NCBI RefSeq assembly: GCF_009811795.1
Contig: NZ_BLJE01000005.1
Location: 62,001-126,000, forward strand
From: Litoreibacter roseus
Lineage (GTDB): Bacteria > Pseudomonadota > Alphaproteobacteria > Rhodobacterales > Rhodobacteraceae
Direction: 5' to 3'
DNA: 64,000 bases
Shown here: piece by piece, positions 1-8,860 of the stretch
How the letters are laid out: each line of letters begins with the position of its first letter
Position numbering within the stretch: the stretch's first letter is position 1
The notes under the pieces: model-generated
The model's input: the letters and a program-made list of their open reading frames with translations, nothing else
The model's database searches: none
Told to the model about the DNA's origin: nothing
Position numbers and translations under genes: made by a program

Positions 1-1134
1 GTGTTGTTGGCGCTGATGGCGCTGCAGTTCCGGCGCTATGCAGACGCGCAGATCTTCGCTTTCGATTTCGGGGGGTCGATCCGCTGCGCGACGATGGCCT
101 GCGGCGGGGATTGGGAAGATCTCGGACTCGCCCTGTCGGACGAAGACGATGCGGTCCATCTGCAGCCGCTCGCGCGGATCGACGATCCAGCCGAGCGCAG
201 CTGGGCGCAGGACTGGCTCGCCGGACTGCTCACCCGCGAAGGGGTGACGGTTGATCCAGTGGCGCGCGACCATCTCTGGTCGGCGCTCACCTCGCTCGCC
301 TCCGCTCCTGTCGAGGAGCGCACGCTGACCGGACTCTCGGTCCTGCTCCAATCAAACGATCTCAAGCGTGCTCTCGCGCCGTTTTGCCTCGGCGGTCCTT
401 TCGGTCGCTTGCTGGATGCGGAAAGCGAAGCGCTCGGCAGCGCCGACTTCCAGGCCTTCGAAACGGAGGGATTGATTGGGTCCGCGGCCGCGCCCGCCGT
501 TCTCTCCTATCTCTTCCACCGGATCGAAGCCCGGCTCGAAGGACGTCCGAGCCTCATCATCGTCGACGAGGGCTGGCTAGCTCTCGATGACGCGACCTTC
601 GGCTCGCAACTCCGCGAATGGCTGAAGACGCTGCGCAAGAAAAACGCCTCCGTCGTCTTCGCCACGCAATCGCTTGCCGATATCGATGGGTCGGACATCG
701 CGCCCGCGATCGTCGAAAGTTGCCCGACCCGCATCTTCCTACCCAACGAGCGCGCCTTCGAACCGCAGATCGCCGCCACCTATCGCGGCTTCGGGCTCAA
801 CGACCGGCAGATCGAGATCATCGCGAGGGCGGCACCGAAACGTGACTATTATTGCCAGTCGCGCCGCGGCAACCGGCTGTTTGCGCTTGGTTTGGGCGAG
901 GTCGCGCTGGCCTTCACCGCGGCGTCTTCCAAATCCGATCACGCCGCCATTGACGCGATCCTCGACGAGCATGGGCGGGACAGCTTCGCCGCCGCATGGC
1001 TCGCCCGCCGCGATCTTGGCTGGGCGACCGAGCTGCTCGGCCCGTCCGATGCCGTGATCGAGGCTGCCCCATCCCCCACCCCAAAAGCAAAAGACGACAA
1101 GGAGACTGAGAATGTTCAGAACGAAGACAAGTAA
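1..1134 (+). CDS. trbE: TrbE conjugation ATPase, C-terminal fragment (cut by window edge)
   Basis: C-terminal part of TrbE, the VirB4-class ATPase that powers assembly of the P-type (Trb) mating-pair type IV secretion system at the inner membrane. The window opens inside the gene, so the N-terminal half and the Walker A loop are not visible. The 377 visible residues carry a Walker B motif (LIIVDEGW, visible residues 185-192) and the downstream ATQS motif (221-224) typical of VirB4 proteins. The last 23 bases overlap trbJ, consistent with translational coupling. The gene order that follows (J, K-alt, L, F, G, I, DUF2274) is the standard one for trb modules of alphaproteobacterial ICEs, which makes the assignment firm despite truncation. 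Confidence 0.9.
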   Translation: MLLALMALQFRRYADAQIFAFDFGGSIRCATMACGGDWEDLGLALSDEDDAVHLQPLARIDDPAERSWAQDWLAGLLTREGVTVDPVARDHLWSALTSLASAPVEERTLTGLSVLLQSNDLKRALAPFCLGGPFGRLLDAESEALGSADFQAFETEGLIGSAAAPAVLSYLFHRIEARLEGRPSLIIVDEGWLALDDATFGSQLREWLKTLRKKNASVVFATQSLADIDGSDIAPAIVESCPTRIFLPNERAFEPQIAATYRGFGLNDRQIEIIARAAPKRDYYCQSRRGNRLFALGLGEVALAFTAASSKSDHAAIDAILDEHGRDSFAAAWLARRDLGWATELLGPSDAVIEAAPSPTPKAKDDKETENVQNEDK

Positions 1135-1891
1135 ACTGGCCGGCCGCGCTGCCGCGGCCCTACTGCTTTCGAGCGCGATCGCGCTATCACCGGCGACCGC
1201 ACCGCCGGCCCATGCACTGTTCGGCGGCGGCTTCGGCGGGATCGTTTACGACCCCACAAACCATGCCGAGAACCTGCTGACCGCCGCGCGCACGCTGGAG
1301 CAGATCAACAACCAGATCGCCCAGCTCCAGAACGAAGCCCAGATGCTGGTCAATCAGGCCCGTAACCTCGCAAGCCTGCCATATTCCTCGCTGTCCCGCC
1401 TGCAATCGTCGGTCGAGCAGACCCAGCAACTCCTGAACGAAGCGCAGCGCATCGCCCATGACGTAGCGACGATCGACGAGGCCTTCACCCAGGATTACGG
1501 CACCGCCGCCGCGCGGGGCGATTTCGACGAGATGATTGCGGGTGCGCAGAACCGTTGGCGCACTTCCGTCGCCGGGTTCGAGGATGCGCTCAAGGTCCAG
1601 GCCGGCGTCGTCGGCAATATCGAGACCGCTCGCACCGAGATGCAGGCGCTCGTCGGGCGCAGTCAGGCGGCAACGGGTGCGTTGCAGGCGACCCAGGCCG
1701 GCAACCAGCTCCTCGCGCTCCAGAGCCAGCAGATCTCCGATCTAACGGCCGCCATTGCCGCGCAGAACCGCGCGCAATCACTGGAAGCCGCACGCGTCGC
1801 GACGGCCGAAGCGCACGCGCGCGAGAACCTGAACCGCTTCCTCGACTACGGCTCCGGCTACGAGCCGACGACCGTGCGGATGTTCCGGTAG
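1112..1891 (+). CDS. trbJ: TrbJ, P-type conjugative transfer protein
   Basis: 259-residue exported protein of the Trb type IV secretion system, VirB5-like; members of this family are thought to sit in or near the pilus. A signal peptide is visible: basic start, hydrophobic stretch about residues 12-30, cleavage probably after AHA (~33-35). The mature start is followed by FGGGFGGIVYDP and then a long Gln/Asn/Ala-rich helical region (~50-115) expected to form coiled coil, which is characteristic of TrbJ. It starts inside the end of trbE and is followed after 6 bases by the small trbK-alt gene. Length and placement are normal for the family. Confidence 0.9.
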   Translation: MFRTKTSKLAGRAAAALLLSSAIALSPATAPPAHALFGGGFGGIVYDPTNHAENLLTAARTLEQINNQIAQLQNEAQMLVNQARNLASLPYSSLSRLQSSVEQTQQLLNEAQRIAHDVATIDEAFTQDYGTAAARGDFDEMIAGAQNRWRTSVAGFEDALKVQAGVVGNIETARTEMQALVGRSQAATGALQATQAGNQLLALQSQQISDLTAAIAAQNRAQSLEAARVATAEAHARENLNRFLDYGSGYEPTTVRMFR

Positions 1892-1897
1892 GACGCG

Positions 1898-2176
1898 ATG
1901 AAGCTGTCTGCTGAGACTACCCTCAGAGGGATCACGATCGCCATGGGCGCCATTGCCGCGCTCATGGTGGCGGTCGAGTTCCAGTCCGCCCTTGAAGCAG
2001 AGCGTGCGGGCGAACCGGCAACGGTTGTTTCGGACGATCCACTGCGGGCGATGCTGCAGCACTGCCGGACGCTGACCCCGGAAGAATTGGAGACCGACAC
2101 GACCTGCCAAGCGGCTTGGGAAGAGAATCGGCGGCGCTTTTTTGGCCTCACATCCAACGATCAGGAAACGGAGTAG
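1898..2176 (+). CDS. TrbK-alt, putative entry-exclusion protein
   Basis: 92-residue protein between trbJ and trbL, the position held in many alphaproteobacterial ICE trb operons by the protein called TrbK-alt. It has one N-terminal hydrophobic segment (about residues 9-26) that could act as a signal or membrane anchor, then a polar region with two Cys (HCRTL and TTCQAAW) and a conserved-looking AAWEENRRRFF segment near the end. The proposed role, blocking redundant mating into a cell that already holds the element, is taken from position and from the name given to the family; nothing in the sequence proves it. It is separated from both neighbours by only 3-6 bases. Confidence 0.75.
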   Translation: MKLSAETTLRGITIAMGAIAALMVAVEFQSALEAERAGEPATVVSDDPLRAMLQHCRTLTPEELETDTTCQAAWEENRRRFFGLTSNDQETE

Positions 2177-2179
2177 GCC

Positions 2180-3469
2180 ATGGGTGATGTCGGCGTCATC
2201 GATCGGTTCCTGGAGGTCTTCACCACCTATATCGACAGCGGTTTCGGGCTGCTCGGCGGCGATGTCGCCTTCCTCGCCACCACGCTGATCGTCATCGACG
2301 TCACGCTCGCAGCCCTCTTCTGGGCTTGGGGGGCGGATGACGACATCATCGGACGGCTCGTTAAGAAAACGCTCTTTGTCGGCGTCTTCGCTTACATCAT
2401 CAGCAACTGGAACACACTCGCGCGGATCATCTTCGAGAGCTTCGCCGGACTGGGTCTTGTCGCGACAGGTGGTGCCCTTGGCGCAGGCGAGTTGCTTCAG
2501 CCGGGCCGCATCGCCGCCGTCGGTCTCGAAGCCGGTCAGCCAATTCTGGAATCCGTCGCCGACCTGATGGGCTTCGTCGCCTTCTTCGACAACTTCATCC
2601 AGATCATGATCCTGCTCTTCGCCTGGGTCGTGGTGCTGCTGTCTTTCTTCATCCTCGCGATCCAGCTCTTCGTCACCCTGATCGAATTCAAGCTGGCAAC
2701 GCTGGCGGGCTTCATCCTCGTGCCTTTCGGTCTTTTCAACAAGACCGCCTTCATGGCCGAGCGCGTCCTCGGCCTCGTCATCTCCTCAGGCGTCAAAGTG
2801 CTCGTACTCGCGGTCATCGTCGGGATCGGCTCGACCATATTCAGTGAGTTCACCACCGGCTTTGTTGGCGAACCAATCATCGGTGACGCCATGGCCGTCG
2901 TACTGGCAGCCCTCTCTATCCTCGCGCTCGGCATCTTCGGCCCAGGCATCGCCAATGGCATCGTCTCTGGCGGTCCGCAGCTTGGTGCTGGGGCCGCTGT
3001 TGGTGCGGGTTTGGCCGCAGGCGGTGTCGTCGCCGGAGGCCTCGCGGGTGCGAAGATGGCTGGTGCCGTCGGAGGCGCAGCCTTACGTGGCGGTTCTGCT
3101 GTCGCGGGCGGTGCCTCCACCGCGTTCCAAATCGGCGCTGCATCGGGAACGACGACTGCCGGAAAAGCCGCAGGCGGCATGGCCGCGGTCGGACAGGCTG
3201 GAGCATCCACCGCCATCAGTCCGCTTAAGCGTGCCGTCGGCGACAGCTATCGCTCCGGCTCGCGCGCCGCATTCGAGGCCACCGGCGGCAAGTTCAGCAA
3301 TTCCCCGGCCAACATGCCGACCCCCGCAAACGACGGTCCGCCCGCTTGGGCGCGCCGCATGAAACGCCAGCAATCATTGCACCATGGCGCCATGACCACT
3401 GCCCACGCGCTGCGCTCAGGCGATGGCGGCGGTGCGGGCACGTCCATTAGCCTTTCGGAGAGATCATGA
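2180..3469 (+). CDS. trbL: TrbL, polytopic membrane protein of the Trb channel
   Basis: 429-residue TrbL/VirB6-type inner-membrane component of the conjugation channel. The first ~270 residues hold several strongly hydrophobic helices (about 28-52, 62-82, 138-165, 170-190, 200-222 and 235-258). They are followed by a Gly/Ala-rich low-complexity stretch (~265-345) and a polar C-terminal tail rich in Ser, Pro and Arg, the usual architecture of TrbL. The ATG is 3 bases after trbK-alt, and the stop overlaps the trbF start by 4 bases, indicating coupled translation. A long open frame on the opposite strand across the Ala-rich part is a GC-composition shadow. Confidence 0.9.
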   Translation: MGDVGVIDRFLEVFTTYIDSGFGLLGGDVAFLATTLIVIDVTLAALFWAWGADDDIIGRLVKKTLFVGVFAYIISNWNTLARIIFESFAGLGLVATGGALGAGELLQPGRIAAVGLEAGQPILESVADLMGFVAFFDNFIQIMILLFAWVVVLLSFFILAIQLFVTLIEFKLATLAGFILVPFGLFNKTAFMAERVLGLVISSGVKVLVLAVIVGIGSTIFSEFTTGFVGEPIIGDAMAVVLAALSILALGIFGPGIANGIVSGGPQLGAGAAVGAGLAAGGVVAGGLAGAKMAGAVGGAALRGGSAVAGGASTAFQIGAASGTTTAGKAAGGMAAVGQAGASTAISPLKRAVGDSYRSGSRAAFEATGGKFSNSPANMPTPANDGPPAWARRMKRQQSLHHGAMTTAHALRSGDGGGAGTSISLSERS

Positions 3470-4152
3470 GATTCAAGCGACCGAGCGTGCGATACGCCAA
3501 GACACCGGAACCGACGACACCCTATCAGAAAGCCGCTCAGGCTTGGGATGAACGCATGGGTTCCGCCCGCGTCCAAGCCCGCAATTGGCGGCTTATGGCT
3601 CTGGGATGCCTCGCCACGACCGCAACTTTCGGAATGGCGCTGGTCTGGCAATCCACGCAAGGCACCATCGTTCCGTATGTGGTCGAGGTCGATCGCATTG
3701 GCGCGGCTCGCGCGGTCACTCCCGCCACGGCGAACTATCGTCCCACCGATCCTCAGATCGCGTTCCACCTCGCGCGCTTCATCGAGAACGTTCGTCAGGT
3801 CCCGGCCGATCCCATCGTGCTGCGTGAGAACTGGCTACGCGCTTATGACTTCGCCACTGATCGCGGGGCTGTCGCGCTCAACGATTTCGCGCGGGAGAAC
3901 GACCCCTTCGCCCGCGTCGGCGAAGTTCAGGTCGCGGCCGAAATCTCCAGCGTCATCCGCGCATCTGACTCGAGCTTCCGCGTCGCCTGGATCGAACGCC
4001 GTTACATCAACGGACAACTCGCCGAGACCGAACGCTGGACCGGCATCCTCTCCATCGTCGTCCAGCCGCCCCGCGACGCGGAGCGCCTTCGCAAGAACCC
4101 TCTCGGCGTCTTCGTCCACGCCATCAACTGGTCACGGGAGAACGCCCAATGA
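3466..4152 (+). CDS. trbF: TrbF, VirB8-like bitopic protein
   Basis: 228-residue VirB8-class subunit of the Trb channel. It has a short cytoplasmic N-terminus beginning with the family-typical 'RYAKTPEPTTPYQKAAQ.W' pattern, one transmembrane helix (about residues 42-62), then a periplasmic domain containing IVPYVVEVDRIG and ending in the VHAINWS segment common to TrbF. Such proteins bridge the inner-membrane complex and the TrbG/TrbI core. Its start overlaps the trbL stop, and its stop overlaps the trbG start (both 4-base ATGA-type overlaps), so it is translated as part of the operon. Confidence 0.92.
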   Translation: MRFKRPSVRYAKTPEPTTPYQKAAQAWDERMGSARVQARNWRLMALGCLATTATFGMALVWQSTQGTIVPYVVEVDRIGAARAVTPATANYRPTDPQIAFHLARFIENVRQVPADPIVLRENWLRAYDFATDRGAVALNDFARENDPFARVGEVQVAAEISSVIRASDSSFRVAWIERRYINGQLAETERWTGILSIVVQPPRDAERLRKNPLGVFVHAINWSRENAQ

Positions 4153-5189
4153 GACACCGAGTGTCCACCAAACTTTCGATCACAACACTTCTCGCCTGCA
4201 CGATGCTAGCCGGGTGCGCCACATTCAAACCGCCCGAGATCAGCTACGACGATCCAGTCGCCGCAACGCTGGTCGCGGAACCGGCGCTGCCTGTTCGTCT
4301 CGTTGAGACACCGGAGCCTCTACCGCTGCCAGGCCAGCTCATGCGGATCGATGCTGATGATCGTCCGGCAGAAGCGGAGGAACCGAGCGAGCGAGTGACC
4401 AACGCCAACGCCGCTGCCCGGATCGAACCAGTCCGCGATGGCTTCATCAACGCCGTCCAACTCTATCCCTACAGCTCCGGCGCGCTTTATCAGGTCTATA
4501 CGTCTCCGGGACAGGTGACGGACATCGCCCTGCAGGCAGGCGAAAGTCTTGTCGGCTCCGGCCCCATCGCGGCGGGAGACACCGCCCGTTGGATCATTGG
4601 CGACACGGAAAGCGGCGCTGGCGGTAACCGCCGCATCCATGTGCTCGTGAAACCGACACGGTCCGATCTGGTCACCAATCTCGTCATCAATACCGACCGG
4701 CGCACCTACCACCTCGAACTGCGGGCGACACCGCAGGCTTACATGGCTTCGGTCTCGTGGCAGTATCCCGAGGACGAACTGATCGCGCTGCGTCGTCAGA
4801 ACGATCGTGCTGCAGCAAACTTACCTATCGGTCGCAATGTCGATCTCGACGATCTCAATTTCCGCTACCGGATCACCGGCGATCGCGCGCCCTGGCGGCC
4901 GCGCCGTACCTTCGACGATGGGCGGCAGGTCTTCATCGAATTCCCGCGCGGGATCGGCCAGGGCGAGATGCCGCCGCTCTTCGTGATAGGGCCGGAAGGG
5001 GATGGCCAGCTCGTCAATTACCGCATCCGACGCAATTACATGATCGTCGATAGGCTCTTCGCCGCCGCCGAGCTGCGGCTTGGCGACCGCCAGCGCGTCG
5101 TCCGGATCGTCCGGACCGACGGCGTGCGCCGGAGTGCGAAGCGGGAGGAGCGTATAGTCTCCGCGTGGCGCCAGGACGATGACCGGTGA
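4149..5189 (+). CDS. trbG: TrbG, VirB9-like outer-core protein (lipoprotein)
   Basis: 346-residue VirB9-class component of the periplasmic/outer-membrane core of the Trb system. The N-terminus is a lipoprotein signal: basic start, hydrophobic run, then the lipobox LAGC (Cys at about residue 22). The body has the VirB9 pattern: AVQLYPYSSGALYQVYTSPG (about 98-117) near the start of the N-terminal domain and, near the end, the NYRIRRNYMIVDRLF segment with an LRLG turn. Both ends overlap neighbouring trb genes by 4 bases. Confidence 0.92.
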   Translation: MRHRVSTKLSITTLLACTMLAGCATFKPPEISYDDPVAATLVAEPALPVRLVETPEPLPLPGQLMRIDADDRPAEAEEPSERVTNANAAARIEPVRDGFINAVQLYPYSSGALYQVYTSPGQVTDIALQAGESLVGSGPIAAGDTARWIIGDTESGAGGNRRIHVLVKPTRSDLVTNLVINTDRRTYHLELRATPQAYMASVSWQYPEDELIALRRQNDRAAANLPIGRNVDLDDLNFRYRITGDRAPWRPRRTFDDGRQVFIEFPRGIGQGEMPPLFVIGPEGDGQLVNYRIRRNYMIVDRLFAAAELRLGDRQRVVRIVRTDGVRRSAKREERIVSAWRQDDDR

Positions 5190-6418
5190 GCGACATGAGT
5201 GATCGTGAAGCAGACCGGAATGAGGATGGCGGCGAAACCGAGCCGCGGTCCGAGCAGGAGATCGCCAAGGACCTGCGGCTGCGCCCGGACCCGCCGCGCG
5301 TGATGAGACTATCGCGTAGAGCGATCACGGTCATTACCGTGGCGGGCGGGCTGGGGATCGGTGCAATCCTAATCGTCGCGTTTCAAGGCCCAGATCGGGG
5401 GGACGGGCCGTCGGAGCTTTTCTCCACCGAGCGTGTGCAGGAGGCGGAGGGCCTATCGCTACTGCCACGAGACTATGGATCGATCCCGCAGCTTGGGCCG
5501 CCGCTGCCGGGCGAGTTGGGTCGTCCAGTCTTGTCCGCCCAGCGGCGCGGTGAGGCGGTGCCGGTCGTGCCCGCCACTGGACCCGCCGTCGATCCGGTCG
5601 AACAGCTGCGGCTCCAGGAGGCAGAGGCCGCACGGCTCGCGACGCTCTTTGCCGATGCGCAGACCAGCAGCACGACTGCCAGCTCTCAACCGGCAAGGCC
5701 AGGGCCGCCGCAAGCGTCGGGATTACAGGGGCTCTTTCCAACCGCAACGGGAGCGACGGATCGGCCCGATGCTGTCGATCGCCGTGAAGCGTTTCTGGAC
5801 AGAGACGTCGATCGTCGCACGACGGCGGCAGATCGCTTGCAGCCGCCAGCAAGCCCCTATATCCTGCAGGCTGGGTCCGTGATCGAGGCCGCACTGCTCA
5901 CTGGTTTGCGGTCCGATCTGCCGGGCCAAATCAGCGCCCAGGTTACCGCCAATGTCTATGACAGCCCGACCGGACAGTTCCTCCTTATCCCGCAAGGAGC
6001 GCGGCTCCTCGGAGAATATGACAGCCGTGTCGCGACAGGCCAGCGGCGCCTGCTGCTCGTTTGGACACGGCTCATCCTGCCCGACGGCCGCTCGATCGTC
6101 CTCGAACGCGAACCGGGAACGGACGGGGCTGGCTATGCCGGCCTTGAGGACGGTGTCGACAACCATTGGGGATCAGTTTTCCTAGCCGCAGCGCTCGCCA
6201 CGATCCTCAATATCGGGCTCGAGAGCGGTGAGGACGATGGCGACGAGATCGCAGAAGCCATTCGCGACGGCACGCAAGACACGATCGGGCGCGCCGGTGA
6301 AGCGATCGTGCAGCGTCAGCTGGGTATCCCACCAACGCTCACGATCCGGCCGGGGTTTCCTGTCCGGGTGATGGTCACGCGCGATCTGATTCTCGAGCCA
6401 CGAGGAGCCACCCAATGA
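5186..6418 (+). CDS. trbI: TrbI, VirB10-like core protein
   Basis: 410-residue VirB10-class protein spanning inner and outer membranes in the Trb channel. A charged cytoplasmic N-terminus (~1-35) precedes one transmembrane helix (about 42-61). A Pro/Gln/Ala-rich linker follows, and then the C-terminal TrbI domain with ILQAGSVIEAALLTGLRSDLPG (split here as residues ~229-250), LIPQGARLLGEYDS, and a GFPVRVMVTRD end. The GTG at 5186 overlaps the trbG stop; an in-frame ATG nine bases on (5195) is an equally possible start. It overlaps the DUF2274 gene by 4 bases. Confidence 0.92.
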   Translation: MSDMSDREADRNEDGGETEPRSEQEIAKDLRLRPDPPRVMRLSRRAITVITVAGGLGIGAILIVAFQGPDRGDGPSELFSTERVQEAEGLSLLPRDYGSIPQLGPPLPGELGRPVLSAQRRGEAVPVVPATGPAVDPVEQLRLQEAEAARLATLFADAQTSSTTASSQPARPGPPQASGLQGLFPTATGATDRPDAVDRREAFLDRDVDRRTTAADRLQPPASPYILQAGSVIEAALLTGLRSDLPGQISAQVTANVYDSPTGQFLLIPQGARLLGEYDSRVATGQRRLLLVWTRLILPDGRSIVLEREPGTDGAGYAGLEDGVDNHWGSVFLAAALATILNIGLESGEDDGDEIAEAIRDGTQDTIGRAGEAIVQRQLGIPPTLTIRPGFPVRVMVTRDLILEPRGATQ

Positions 6419-6663
6419 CGAAGCTGAAACTTGGAAACATCCGAAATGATAAGCCGGTGAAGCTAAACGTAGAACTGCCTGCGCACGTGCATCGCGATCT
6501 GACGGCCTATGCAGAGATCCTTGGCGCTGAAAACGGAGAAACGCTTGAGCCGGCCAAGTTGGTAGCCCCGATGCTGGAACGATTCATGAAGACCGATCGT
6601 GGTTTTTCGAAGCTCAGGAAGGATCACCGTTCTTCTTCGCCTCGATCCGCGCAAGAGAGATGA
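6415..6663 (+). CDS. DUF2274 protein, last gene of the trb operon
   Basis: 82-residue cytoplasmic protein of the DUF2274 family, a small protein almost always found directly after trbI in ICE trb operons; its role is unknown. Visible family features are the opening TKLKLG, the KPVKLNVELPA segment (about 14-24), HRDLTAYAE (29-37) and the MLERFM stretch (~56-61). The pattern suggests a small helical, ribbon-helix-helix-like protein, which is inference. The final ~17 codons run antisense through the 3' end of the convergent LysR gene, a 50-base overlap. The last residues (Ser/Arg-rich) look unlike the family core and may simply be read-through to the first available stop. Confidence 0.8.
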   Translation: MTKLKLGNIRNDKPVKLNVELPAHVHRDLTAYAEILGAENGETLEPAKLVAPMLERFMKTDRGFSKLRKDHRSSSPRSAQER

Positions 6664-7537
6664 AGCGGCGAAGCGCCGGATTGTCGTTCTCTGGGCGCCA
6701 AACCAAGGAAAACGGGATTTGATCGGCCTCATCACGAATTGGTACGAAGGTCACATTCGGGTACGATAGGCCTCGCCAGTGATCAGTGACCAAGCTAACT
6801 CCAAGACCAAGGCCAACTAGGCTCATGATGCCCTCGCGTCCTAGCCTATGCCGTCGCACTTTTACCGAGCGCCCGAGATCGCTCAGTTGGCGGATTACGT
6901 AGTCATGAATTTCCGGACCGGGCTCGCGGGCGCTAACGATAAAACGCTGTCCCGATAATGTAGACCAAGCCAATGCAGTCTGAATCGCCAAGGGATGATC
7001 ACTAGCAACCCCCAGAAACACGTGTTCCTTCGCGAGGATCAATTTGTCAAAGTCATCATAGTCGGGCTCCCCTGAAACACATACCAGATCAATCCGACGA
7101 TGACTTAGCATCGTCATCAACTCACTGCGATCGGTTTCCAGCAGACAAATTTCCACCTGCGGATGCCTCTCGACAAATCTTTGCAGCAACGTTCGAATTG
7201 GGCCTGCTGAAAGCGACGCGATGATGCCGATCTGTAAATGACCGTTCTTGGCGATGCCGGCTGACCTTGCGGCATCGACTGCAAAGTTAACCTCATCCAT
7301 GATCAGTCTGGCACGAAGCGCAAAACACTCGCCAGCGACAGTTAGCCTAGCACCAGAAGGACGCCGCTCGAAGAGTGACACGCCCAAAGTGTCCTCAAGC
7401 TTTTGAATGCGTCGGCTGATCGCAGATTGTCCAATGTCAAGCGCAGCCGCAGCGCGGTGAAAGCTGCCCGCTTCCGCGACAGTGAGAAAGTATGACAACT
7501 GTGCTGTTTGAACATCTGGACACATGCGACATGTCAT
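6614..7537 (-). CDS. LysR-family transcriptional regulator
   Basis: 307-residue LysR-type regulator. The N-terminal winged helix-turn-helix is clear (about residues 10-68: FLTVAEAGSFHRAAAAL, then SAISRRIQKLE). It is followed by the periplasmic-binding-protein-like effector domain (~95-295, starting GHLQIGIIAS). A LysR gene facing the end of the trb operon is a common arrangement in ICEs of alphaproteobacteria, so it probably controls transfer or adjacent cargo genes; the effector cannot be inferred. No strong ribosome-binding site precedes the ATG at 7537; ATGs at residues 5 and later are possible. Its 3' end overlaps the DUF2274 gene by 50 bases. Confidence 0.9.
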   Translation of the reverse strand: MTCRMCPDVQTAQLSYFLTVAEAGSFHRAAAALDIGQSAISRRIQKLEDTLGVSLFERRPSGARLTVAGECFALRARLIMDEVNFAVDAARSAGIAKNGHLQIGIIASLSAGPIRTLLQRFVERHPQVEICLLETDRSELMTMLSHRRIDLVCVSGEPDYDDFDKLILAKEHVFLGVASDHPLAIQTALAWSTLSGQRFIVSAREPGPEIHDYVIRQLSDLGRSVKVRRHRLGREGIMSLVGLGLGVSLVTDHWRGLSYPNVTFVPIRDEADQIPFSLVWRPENDNPALRRFISLARIEAKKNGDPS

Positions 7538-7861
7538 ACATGAGGCTCGGAAAAGTCTCCTCCAGATTCCGAACTCAGTTTTATAGAATACGGATATTCC
7601 GTTAGATCAACGACTAGGCATTGACATGAGTTTCCTGCTTTATGCTCCGCGAAGCCATTTCGCGAAATTGATTGTTCAAGGGACCATATCGCTTTCGACA
7701 AAGAGCGGTTTTGCGGCTCTCGCGACATCGCGAACGCGCGAAACAGACAGAACCAAATACTACGTTTTCGGGGTCCGTATTAGCACAGTCGCAGGCCAGA
7801 TTTCTTTAAGACCTTCGCCCCTTGGGTCTAGCTCCAGTTAGGAGCCAGTTTTAGGTACAAT
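7538..7861. other. intergenic region between LysR gene and MBL hydrolase gene
   Basis: 324 bases holding the LysR promoter side and the end of the leftward cargo operon. Two short open frames (64 and 71 codons, opposite strands) show no recognisable motif and no good ribosome-binding site, so I do not call them. I see no terminator or repeat. Confidence 0.5.
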
Positions 7862-8773
7862 TCACCTTTCCCTCAGCAATTCTTCAGCGATAGCTTGAGC
7901 ATTGAGACGCATAAAATCAGGAATCGGCGCAACAGGCTCTTGACCGGGATGTAGCAGTTCGAATTCCTCGGCGACTTCGGTTGCCTCTTCATCCGTAAAT
8001 ACACCATCTTCGATACGAACGCGAACGAGGCCATGCATATCCGTGATCCATACAGCCTGTTCTTCCGCCAGTTTGGAGAGAGGAGCTTGGGCGCCGTGAC
8101 CCGGGTACGCAATTGTTTGATCGCGCCCATATTTCTGGGTGACGTAATCCAGTTGCCGAAGCCACTGAGTTGTGCGTTGCTCGAGCAGAAAGCCTTTCTT
8201 GTCATTATCCGTTAAGTCACCCACGAAGACTGCGCCGTTCTGCTGATCGTAGAAGATCGTCATGGCGATGGACTCGCCCGCTCCGATATCGTCAACCGTG
8301 AGCGCAATATCTCCAAAGCGTAGAACCTCCCCATCGACCACCACCCGAGTGACTGTGGCAAGCTGCGTTGGATAAGCGTCGCCATTCACGCGGCGCGCGA
8401 AGGCAAACATCCCAAGGCTATCGCTTTGCATCTCATCGGCGGTGGCTTGGAGCGCAACGACTGGGGTGTCGGGAAAGGCTTGCAGTATAGATGGGATCCC
8501 TCCCACATGGTCTGGATGCGGATGAGTGATGAGTATGGCGAGAAGCGGCTTGCCTGTCGCCTCGATGCGCTCCGCCAAGTCCTGGCCGGCTTGAATGGTT
8601 CGCTGGCCATCTATCAACACGACGCCATCCTCGCCTTCGAGTATCCATGTATTCACACTGCCGGGTCCCGGCTCGTGGAACCGCTCGATCTCATACGCCC
8701 ATGCGGGAATGGCCAGCGTCATGATTAATGTGACTGCTCCGACGAAGCGGGCTGCGAATGGCGAGGTCTTCAT
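7862..8773 (-). CDS. Exported metallo-beta-lactamase-fold hydrolase
   Basis: 303-residue MBL-fold metal-dependent hydrolase. A signal peptide (residues 1-26, ending AWA) predicts a periplasmic location. The dinuclear-metal motif HPHPDH is intact (His84, His86, Asp88, His89), and GDLTDND with a later PGHG (YPGHGAQAP) supplies further ligands. The family covers lactonases, thiolesterases, arylsulfatases and quorum-quenching enzymes, and the substrate here is not readable. It is the last gene of the leftward cargo cluster, 87 bases beyond the MFS gene, so it may be co-transcribed with it. Confidence 0.85.
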   Translation of the reverse strand: MKTSPFAARFVGAVTLIMTLAIPAWAYEIERFHEPGPGSVNTWILEGEDGVVLIDGQRTIQAGQDLAERIEATGKPLLAILITHPHPDHVGGIPSILQAFPDTPVVALQATADEMQSDSLGMFAFARRVNGDAYPTQLATVTRVVVDGEVLRFGDIALTVDDIGAGESIAMTIFYDQQNGAVFVGDLTDNDKKGFLLEQRTTQWLRQLDYVTQKYGRDQTIAYPGHGAQAPLSKLAEEQAVWITDMHGLVRVRIEDGVFTDEEATEVAEEFELLHPGQEPVAPIPDFMRLNAQAIAEELLRER

Positions 8774-8860
8774 GGTCTATTTCCTTTCGAAAAAGTTTCG
8801 GCCAGTTGTTCTTTCATTTAGATCGCTTCCGACGGTGATTGGACTGCCGCGCGCGATGCG

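Noticed and set aside
2536-3216. Long antisense open frame across trbL
   Set aside because: Ala/Pro/Thr-rich composition arising from the Gly/Ala-rich trbL coding sequence; shadow.
7534-7841. Two short open frames (64 and 71 codons) between LysR and the MBL gene
   Set aside because: No motif, no good ribosome-binding site and opposite-strand overlap; likely chance.
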